From Kribbella sp. VKM Ac-2569 (GTDB lineage: Bacteria; Actinomycetota; Actinomycetes; Propionibacteriales; Kribbellaceae): DNA of 64,000 nucleotides. The notes under the pieces were generated by a model that had not been told where the DNA came from, did not search any database, and worked only from the letters and a program-made list of their open reading frames with translations. Location of the stretch: NCBI RefSeq assembly GCF_004216905.1, contig NZ_SGXJ01000004.1, forward strand, positions 558,001-622,000. The letters run 5' to 3'. Below are positions 59,183 to 64,000 of this stretch, piece after piece. Made by a program: the position numbers and the translations under genes. Within the stretch, counting starts at the first letter, position 1; each line of letters begins with the position of its first letter.

Positions 59183-59677
59183 TCAACCAACCAAACATGT
59201 CAGCAGGATTCCGGCCACCAGTAACACGCCATAGAACGGCCCGATCGACCACGAAGCCCACACCGACGGCCCTGGAACGAGACGATCAATCCACTCCGGC
59301 ATCCAAGCCGGCCAACCTTCCGGTGCCCGGTCGTCTGGAGACGCCAACGAATGGGAGGGATCCAGGGTGAACGCCTGGACACTGTTGGTTCCGGTTGCCA
59401 CTGCCTTGTATAGCCGCCGATACGCCTTCTCTTGGCGAAGGTAATTGGCGTCAAGGAAGGCAAACAGTACGACGGCCCCAGTGCCAAGCAGAGCAACCGA
59501 GTTGGCGTGCTTGGTTATTGCGTAACCAAAGGTCGCCGCGACAACGGGAAGAAGCCAGCCTTTGGCGCCGGACGAAGCCGCCGACATTCGGGTCACGATG
59601 GCTTGGATGAAGTCGAGGTGCTTGCGTCTGTCCTCTGGATCGGACGCAGCGTTTCCCGGCTCTTCCAGATCAGGCAT
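59183..59677 (-). CDS. Three-helix membrane protein, third gene of the TIR-HIT operon
   Basis: A 164-residue protein. KHLDFIQAIVTRMSAASSGAKGWLLPVVAATF (19-50) enters helix 1, VALLGTGAVVLFAFLDANYLRQEKAYRRLYKAV (61-93) contains helix 2, and the C-terminus (141-163) is helix 3. The pattern IQAIVTRM, then KGW, then LDANYLRQEKAYRRLY matches, from memory, a family of small membrane proteins often found beside ThsB-like TIR genes. The start ATG at 59677 overlaps the HIT gene by 8 nt. It is a candidate membrane-disrupting effector. Confidence 0.8.
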   Translation of the reverse strand: MPDLEEPGNAASDPEDRRKHLDFIQAIVTRMSAASSGAKGWLLPVVAATFGYAITKHANSVALLGTGAVVLFAFLDANYLRQEKAYRRLYKAVATGTNSVQAFTLDPSHSLASPDDRAPEGWPAWMPEWIDRLVPGPSVWASWSIGPFYGVLLVAGILLTCLVG

Positions 59678-60119
59678 GGGACACGAGCCTCCTGCACTGT
59701 TCGCGGAGTCGCTCCCAGGCGTCGTCCTTCTGCGCATCCGTGAAGTGGGTCTCTGGCGGCCAGATGCGGCCAATACCGTCTTCCGTCCAACGCGGCACAA
59801 GATGCACGTGGAAATGGAACACGGTCTGCGTGGCGGCCGTCCCGTTGGATTGAATGATGTTCAAGCCCTCTGGTTGGACCGCCCGCTGTACCGCACCGGC
59901 GAGCCGTACGACGGCGCGCCCGATATATGCAGCGAGGTCCTCGTCCAAGCCCCAGATATCGGGGATGTGCTCACGGGATGCCACCAAGGTGTGTCCAAGG
60001 GTGGCAGGTTCCGTCGGGAAGAACGCGACCACATGCTCATCCCGGTACACCTCGCGTACGTCGGGGTCCACCCGTTGGATGATTTCGCAGAACGGACAGT
60101 CAGGATCGCTTGACGGCAT
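59670..60119 (-). CDS. HIT-family nucleotide hydrolase/transferase
   Basis: A 149-residue protein. CPFC (8-11) and His51 are the structural zinc ligands seen in many HIT proteins, and HFHVHLVPR (102-110) is the complete histidine triad with catalytic His104 or His106. HIT enzymes cleave nucleotide phosphoramidates, dinucleoside polyphosphates or ADP-ribose-type links. Here it sits between a ThsB-like TIR gene (20-nt overlap) and a membrane protein gene (8-nt overlap), so it may destroy, modify or buffer the TIR-made signal. Confidence 0.93.
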   Translation of the reverse strand: MPSSDPDCPFCEIIQRVDPDVREVYRDEHVVAFFPTEPATLGHTLVASREHIPDIWGLDEDLAAYIGRAVVRLAGAVQRAVQPEGLNIIQSNGTAATQTVFHFHVHLVPRWTEDGIGRIWPPETHFTDAQKDDAWERLREQCRRLVSHA

Positions 60120-60585
60120 TGTTAACCCATGTTGTCAGGTTTTCCTTGATGCTGGCATATACCGCTTGGCTATTCGAACCATTCGGGGAATACAGCGGCA
60201 CATGGTCGCCCACGTTGTTCCCATCTTGCAAAATCACCTGACTGAACGGGTTCGCCCCCGCGCTGTCCGTGTGCCCGGCCCCGTCGGCCAATCCGTGGAT
60301 ACGGACACCGACGAGCGGCTTGTAGTTGTCCCAGGCGTAACCGATCTCGTACTTGACCCATGGCCGGTTCGCGGTCTGAGCGCCGACCAGGACAACCACG
60401 GCGCTCTTGTACTTCATCTGGTCAGCGATCCAATCTTTGATCGCCTGATCTCCTCGCCTCTTGACCTTCTCCCAGTCTTGGGCGCTCAAGATCGGCTGGC
60501 CCTCCAATGCGCCCATGTTGATGACCTGCTGGACCCGCCAGGCATCTCGGTCATAGTGAAAGCTGTAGAACACTGACTTCGCCAC
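60100..60585 (-). CDS. ThsB-like TIR protein (MTH538/DUF1863 family)
   Basis: A 161-residue protein beginning VAKSVFYSFHYDRDAWRVQQ, close to the MAKRVFFSFHY start of Thoeris ThsB as remembered. VVVLVGAQTANRPWVKYEIGYAW contains the predicted catalytic Glu80 in WVKYE, and LVGVRIHGLADGAG with ANPFSQV is also typical. ThsB proteins sense phage and make a cyclic ADP-ribose isomer from NAD+. The GTG at 60585 follows GGGAGGGGG; the longer frame has no such site. TAGGCT at 60649-60654 (minus strand) is a possible -10. No ThsA (SIR2/SLOG) gene is nearby. Confidence 0.9.
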   Translation of the reverse strand: MAKSVFYSFHYDRDAWRVQQVINMGALEGQPILSAQDWEKVKRRGDQAIKDWIADQMKYKSAVVVLVGAQTANRPWVKYEIGYAWDNYKPLVGVRIHGLADGAGHTDSAGANPFSQVILQDGNNVGDHVPLYSPNGSNSQAVYASIKENLTTWVNNAVKRS

Positions 60586-60712
60586 GAAGCCCCCTCCCTG
60601 GCGCAGTGAGCCGGGCTGGTCGCCCGTCGTCACCCTGCGTGGAAGGAGCCTAGCGCTCTGCACCACTATCCGGAACCCAATCCATGGCGGCCGGATATCG
60701 AGCAGGGGCGCC

Positions 60713-61390
60713 TCAGCGAATGGCCACCGCGACCACATTCATGCTCTCGACGACAACATCAGCTCCTGCCGTCGAGAGTGCGTCGGCCTTGCCAGGCTTG
60801 TTGGCGTAGCCGATTGTGTGGACCCCGGCCGTTCGGCCCGCTTCCATGTCGCTCGCCTGGTCGCCGATGAAGACGCAGGCGGCCGTACGCACACCGAGCG
60901 CCTTCGTAGCGTTCTCGATCAGGTGCGGGCTGGGCTTCATCAGCGTTGGGTCCGAGGGATCGCGGCCCTCGACGTGCGCGACTAGGTCGGCTAGGCCGGT
61001 GTGGGCGAGGTAGCGATTGACCGCCTGGGCGTAGTTGTTGCTCACGATTGCGACCAGCTTCCCGGTGCGTTTGCACGCTGCGAGGGACTCCACCGCACCC
61101 GGAGTCGGGAGGGCTGTCTCCACCGCTCTCAGCTCGGAGTCCTGTAGAGCCCTCTCAAGCAGCGCGGCGAGCTGCGGTTCATCGGCGGCTGCGAACAGCA
61201 ATTCGTGCGGACCTGCTGCCTTCCGCAGAGCCTCGTCAAGGTCGTGTGGCACCGTGCCGGCCAACTCGCGCAGCTCGCTCGCGATGAGCTGGGCAGGGTA
61301 GCCGTCGAAAACGGAGCAGATTGGGCCGTCGAAATCGAAAAGGACCGCTTCCGCTGACGAGAATATTTGCCCGAGTGGATCGATGGTCAC
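60713..61390 (-). CDS. HAD-superfamily phosphatase
   Basis: A 225-residue hydrolase. AVLFDFDGPICSVF is HAD motif I with the nucleophile Asp, VAIVSNNY is motif II, MKPSPHLIENA carries the motif III Lys, and CVFIGDQASDMEAGRTAG is motif IV. Its GTG start overlaps the stop of the GntR regulator gene (GTGA, 61387-61390), so the two are one unit. HAD hydrolases next to GntR regulators are common in actinomycete integrative elements; the substrate is unknown. Confidence 0.9.
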   Translation of the reverse strand: MTIDPLGQIFSSAEAVLFDFDGPICSVFDGYPAQLIASELRELAGTVPHDLDEALRKAAGPHELLFAAADEPQLAALLERALQDSELRAVETALPTPGAVESLAACKRTGKLVAIVSNNYAQAVNRYLAHTGLADLVAHVEGRDPSDPTLMKPSPHLIENATKALGVRTAACVFIGDQASDMEAGRTAGVHTIGYANKPGKADALSTAGADVVVESMNVVAVAIR

Positions 61391-62241
61391 AGTTCGCGAA
61401 CCTGCCCCAATGTGCCCCAAAGGCTCTCGAACCATCGCCGCGCCTGGTCGACGTACTGCGATCCTGTTGCTTGATCGTTGTCGGTGGTCGAATGATGGAA
61501 AAGGACCGTGTCTTTACCGACCGCGTCGAAGATCGGGACGGTTTCTCCGTCGATTTCCACCTCCCGCTCCCTGACCGGATAGAAGCCGAAGAAGATCTCT
61601 TCATCGTTCAGCGCGTAGAGCTTGAACATCATCGGGAGTCCTGCAACTACTCGGGTTTCGACATCAGCCTTGGGAACGAGTCCCATCTCTCCGAGTTCGC
61701 GAATGGACTGTGTGATCTCGCCCGCAGACCGGTGGGCAATCCCTGACACCCGAGCCCGGACGCCGGAGTCATCTCCTGGGTTATTCCCAGCCCGTGACGG
61801 CACGGCGATTGGCTGACTGAGATCCGGCAAGAGCATGCGGATATTGATCGACTGGGGAGTCAAGCGCCCGCGCCTAATGCGGTCGATTGGTTCCTCAAGC
61901 GCACCGAGGAGCGTTTCGCCGGTGAGGCCTGCGAAGTCGATACGTACGGTGTCCTGCTCGAACGCCTTTTCAATGTGCGGGCGCAGGCCGACCGCCTGGT
62001 CCGCCTGCTCGCGCACGTACACGCCGCTGCCGACGCGAGAGACGATCAGGCCCTCATCGCGCAAGATCCGTAGTGCTTGCTGGATTGTCATCCGGGCAAC
62101 GCCGTACTGCGTCGCCAGCTCGTTCTGAGACGGGAGCTTCTCTCCCGCCTTCACCTTCTTCGTGAGGATCGCCGCGCGTAGAGCGTTGGCGACCTGCTTG
62201 AACGGCGGTCGCGGGTCAGACGGATCTAGCAGTGGCTCCAT
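61387..62241 (-). CDS. GntR-family regulator of element genes
   Basis: A 284-residue regulator. PPFKQVANALRAAILTKKVKAGEKLPSQNELATQYGVARMTIQQALRILRDEGLIVSRVGSGVYV (13-77) is the GntR winged helix, and the rest is a larger C-terminal effector domain unlike UTRA at its centre. In related elements the GntR protein (KorSA/Pra type) controls transfer and replication genes. Repeated CTAG-containing boxes at 62263-62356 lie between it and the divergent transfer block. Confidence 0.92.
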   Translation of the reverse strand: MEPLLDPSDPRPPFKQVANALRAAILTKKVKAGEKLPSQNELATQYGVARMTIQQALRILRDEGLIVSRVGSGVYVREQADQAVGLRPHIEKAFEQDTVRIDFAGLTGETLLGALEEPIDRIRRGRLTPQSINIRMLLPDLSQPIAVPSRAGNNPGDDSGVRARVSGIAHRSAGEITQSIRELGEMGLVPKADVETRVVAGLPMMFKLYALNDEEIFFGFYPVREREVEIDGETVPIFDAVGKDTVLFHHSTTDNDQATGSQYVDQARRWFESLWGTLGQVREL

Positions 62242-62262
62242 ATCAACAAGCCTACTAGCTGA

Positions 62263-62356
62263 CTAGGCAGGCTAGGGCAATCGCGTCCAGATGCTTGACC
62301 TGACTAGCCAGCCTATGTAGCTTTCTGTCTCACCAAATCTGGCTAGGCAGGCTAGG
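62263..62356. promoter_or_regulatory. Repeated CTAG boxes between GntR and the transfer genes
   Basis: CTAGGCAGGCTAGG occurs exactly at 62263-62276 and 62343-62356, and a variant GACTAGCCAGCCTATGTAG lies at 62302-62320. TTGACC (62295-62300) and TAGCTT (62318-62323), 17 nt apart, form a good promoter for the right-hand genes, with the variant box lying across it. These are probable GntR operators. Confidence 0.7.
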
Positions 62357-62438
62357 CCGACTGGCCAGGTGGCGTCCCGGCGGTGGCACCCGCCGAGACG
62401 CCTGGGTCGTACTAGTCATCTGAAGAGGAGCACAACCC

Positions 62439-62687
62439 ATGAGCATCATCCACCTGTCGGCCGTCAGCAGCGAGGAGCCAACCGCTGCGGATCTGGCCGG
62501 TATCGAGGCGGAATGGCCACTGATCGCGGCCGAGCTGGACCTGTTGGACGCACAGATCGCGTGCATCAACGCCGGGCCGCACGCGTCGGAGCTGGAGACG
62601 CGCCGGATTCGGCGCGCAGAGCGTCGGGTGCTGGAGGCGGGCCGGGAGCTGGCCGTCCGTGCCCCGGAGACGGAGGGCGTGGCATGA
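62439..62687 (+). CDS. DUF6284-family small protein
   Basis: An 82-residue helical protein. EPTAADLAGIEAEWPLIAAELDLLDAQIACI and RRIRRAERRVLEAGRELA fit the small protein family found near the start of transfer blocks in actinomycete plasmids and integrative elements. Function unknown. It has GAGGAG before the ATG and overlaps the next gene by ATGA. Confidence 0.8.
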   Translation: MSIIHLSAVSSEEPTAADLAGIEAEWPLIAAELDLLDAQIACINAGPHASELETRRIRRAERRVLEAGRELAVRAPETEGVA

Positions 62688-62908
62688 CCGCGCAGGTTGT
62701 CGAGATGCCCCTGCCGGATCTCATGCAGGTCGATCTGGGCTGGTGGAAGCTCGCGGGCTACGACCTCGTGCAGGTCGTCTCGCCGCGTACGGCGCTGGGG
62801 ACAGCGTGGATCGTCTGGCACGGCGACCACGTCCTGCACACCGCCGACTCCCTGCCCGACGCGGGCGGCTGGGTCGCTAGCCACCTGACGGGAGGCGAGA
62901 CGCGATGA
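62684..62908 (+). CDS. Small element protein, unknown
   Basis: A 74-residue protein: PLPDLMQVDLGWWKLAGYDLVQVVSPRTALGTAWIVWHGDHVLHTADSLPDAGGW. It overlaps both neighbours (ATGA at each end), so it is translated with them. It is probably a conserved small protein of the element; no function can be given. Confidence 0.7.
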   Translation: MTAQVVEMPLPDLMQVDLGWWKLAGYDLVQVVSPRTALGTAWIVWHGDHVLHTADSLPDAGGWVASHLTGGETR

Positions 62909-63765
62909 GTACTCCGCTTCGCACGTCGTACCCGGTCCCGGTCGAGGACTTGATCCCGGCCGGACGCCGTCTCGCCGCCGAGCTGGGCGAGATCCCCTCG
63001 CAGAACCGGCTCATGAAGCACCTACGCGTTGGCAAGGACAAGGCCAAAGCCGTGCACATCGCCTTGACCGAGGAGCGTGCCGAGGACCGCCCGGAGACCC
63101 GGCTCCACTCGGTGCCGGACCCGGATGAGACCACCACGGAGACCACGGCCACCGACCCAACCCCTGACGGCGCTGCGGAGGAGTCTCCGCAGGTCACGCC
63201 GCCTGCAGACATGGTTTCGGCCGACGCCGCCGCGCCGGTCGAGCCGGTTCCCGCGGCTGCCAACGCGGAGGGCATCTCCCCGGCTTCCGAAGCGACCACG
63301 GACACCGCTCCTGAGACCGGGGACGAGATGCGCCCGGTTCGGTCGTGGCCGGTGCTGCTGCTGGCGCTGCCCGCGTTCGTCGCGGTCTGGTCCGGCTGGG
63401 TCGGGCTCGGTGAGCTGACCGGGTTCGGTGTCGTACATCCACTGCCGGGGATCGCGGACGGCTTCACCCTGAACTCTGCGATCACGCTTCCGATCGGTGT
63501 CGAGACCTATGCCGCGTTCGCGCTGCGGGTGTGGCTGTCCGGCTGCGTCCCGGTCCGTGCGCGCCGGTTCGCTAAGCGGTCCGCCCTGGCCGCGCTCGCG
63601 CTGGGCGCGCTGGGTCAGGTCGCCTATCACCTGCTGGAGGCCGCTGGCGTCACGGCCGCGCCGTGGCCGATCACCACTGCCGTTGCCTGCCTGCCGGTTG
63701 CCGTGCTCGGCATGGGCGCCGCGCTGGCCCACCTGATCCACACCCGCGAGAACGGGGAGAAGTGA
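62905..63765 (+). CDS. SpdB-like membrane protein of the transfer block
   Basis: A 286-residue protein. Residues 1-55 (SYPVPVEDLIPAGRRLAAELGEIPSQNRLMKHLRVGKDKAKAV) look like a small helical DNA-binding segment. About 55-145 is a disordered acidic Thr/Pro/Glu linker. The C-terminal half has about four helices (WPVLLLALPAFVAVWSGWVGLGEL and on). This N-terminal DNA-binding plus membrane layout is typical of SpdB-type plasmid-spread proteins that help move DNA between mycelial compartments. Confidence 0.78.
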   Translation: MSTPLRTSYPVPVEDLIPAGRRLAAELGEIPSQNRLMKHLRVGKDKAKAVHIALTEERAEDRPETRLHSVPDPDETTTETTATDPTPDGAAEESPQVTPPADMVSADAAAPVEPVPAAANAEGISPASEATTDTAPETGDEMRPVRSWPVLLLALPAFVAVWSGWVGLGELTGFGVVHPLPGIADGFTLNSAITLPIGVETYAAFALRVWLSGCVPVRARRFAKRSALAALALGALGQVAYHLLEAAGVTAAPWPITTAVACLPVAVLGMGAALAHLIHTRENGEK

Positions 63766-63766
63766 C

Positions 63767-64000
63767 ATGACAGAACCCATGAGCAGCCAGAACAACGAGC
63801 TGGCCGACCCGATCGACCTGGACGCGCACCGCGCCCGGCGTGACGACGCGCAGGGGCCGGAGGATTTGGCCGGCGCGCCGGTGCCGGTGTCGCCTGCCGA
63901 GGTTGAGCGGATGGACACCGCCTACGAAATCGCGTTGGACGGCGACACCGACGACCCGGCGACGGGGAACGTGCTGGTGCCGGTGGACAAGCCGTCGCTG
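63767..64000 (+). CDS. TraB/FtsK-like DNA translocase (N-terminus only)
   Basis: The first 78 residues, all upstream of the ATPase: MTEPMSSQNNELADPIDLDA, then a stretch with VERMDTAYEIALDGDTDDPATGNVLVPVDKPS. Position directly after the SpdB-like gene and the LDGDTDDP-type N-terminus match the FtsK/SpoIIIE-like translocases that move double-stranded DNA in actinomycete conjugation. The ATPase domain lies beyond the window, so the call rests on context and N-terminal resemblance. Confidence 0.65.
   Translation, partial: MTEPMSSQNNELADPIDLDAHRARRDDAQGPEDLAGAPVPVSPAEVERMDTAYEIALDGDTDDPATGNVLVPVDKPSL

Larger units (their letters stand above)
57293..64000. mobile_element. Left end of an integrative (AICE-like) conjugative element
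   Basis: The element begins at the tRNA-Ser fragment and continues past the window end. It holds two TIR modules, a HAD hydrolase and GntR regulator (- strand), then a transfer block (+ strand) of DUF6284, a small protein, a SpdB-like membrane protein and the start of a TraB/FtsK-like translocase. This matches actinomycete integrative elements. The orientation of the fragment predicts the intact tRNA-Ser(GGA), int and xis to the right. Confidence 0.8.

Noticed and set aside
59183..60585. Calling the TIR-HIT-membrane operon a standard Thoeris system
   Set aside because: No SIR2/SLOG ThsA gene is present. Only the TIR part is ThsB-like, so a canonical label would be misleading.
1..64000. CRISPR arrays, rRNA genes, insertion sequences with transposase
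   Set aside because: No regularly spaced direct repeats, no rRNA sequence and no transposase motif were seen in the window.

Overview
The window is high-GC actinobacterial DNA, most likely from a Kribbella-like soil actinomycete (genus is an inference). Supporting signs are the actinobacterial SOS box, a DUF222/13E12-type HNH gene, two SigE-family sigma factors with Pro/Thr-rich partner proteins, a LytR C-terminal-domain protein, a Ddn-like F420 protein, and many starts placed 6-8 nt after a TAnnnT box, as in leaderless transcripts. The left 57 kb reads as chromosome. The right 6.7 kb reads as the left end of an integrated conjugative element.

Layout: 1-7.6 kb holds a cut-off PadR regulator, an AraC-HTH/DinB protein, a secreted S15 peptidase, a LacI regulator with menB, a Tat-exported protein followed by a beheaded GDSL esterase, and upp. 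7.6-14 kb holds tadA with its partner, tRNA-Ser(CGA), a K+/H+ antiporter, a LytR_C protein, an L,D-transpeptidase and a HerA-like ATPase. 14-20 kb holds a diguanylate cyclase and two sigma-factor modules flanking a secreted SH3 protein. 20-32 kb is a series of small regulator-target units: XRE/DinB/SnoaL, a tripeptidyl aminopeptidase, PhyH, an aminoglycoside-phosphotransferase-like kinase, methyltransferase, M15-like peptidase, and two MFS exporters with HxlR and XRE regulators. 32-39 kb holds the SOS-controlled HNH protein, a TetR unit with twin operators, and tex. 39-46.4 kb holds an MFS exporter and a sugar ABC importer under a DeoR/LacI hybrid regulator. 46.6-57.2 kb holds a TetR, a Ddn-hemerythrin fusion with an unusual leader, an S8 protease, an ABC exporter followed by a two-component system, and small secreted or membrane proteins.

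At 57293 a 3' fragment of tRNA-Ser(GGA) on the minus strand marks an attachment site. To its right lie cargo genes and then a transfer block (GntR, DUF6284, SpdB-like and TraB/FtsK-like genes). The intact tRNA and the integrase are expected beyond position 64000. The cargo contains two TIR-domain modules facing each other: a TIR protein with a coiled-coil membrane protein (+ strand), and a tightly overlapping three-gene operon (- strand) of a ThsB-like TIR protein, a HIT-family nucleotide hydrolase and a three-helix membrane protein. That operon is the best candidate here for a little-described immune system: a TIR enzyme making a nucleotide signal, a membrane effector, and an enzyme that could tune or destroy the signal. 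This function is inferred from domains and gene order and is not demonstrated.

Many regulators sit beside clear inverted repeats: PadR, HxlR, XRE, TetR (twice) and DeoR/LacI. GntR sits beside repeated CTAG-containing boxes. Convergent gene pairs are separated by long GC-rich hairpins.
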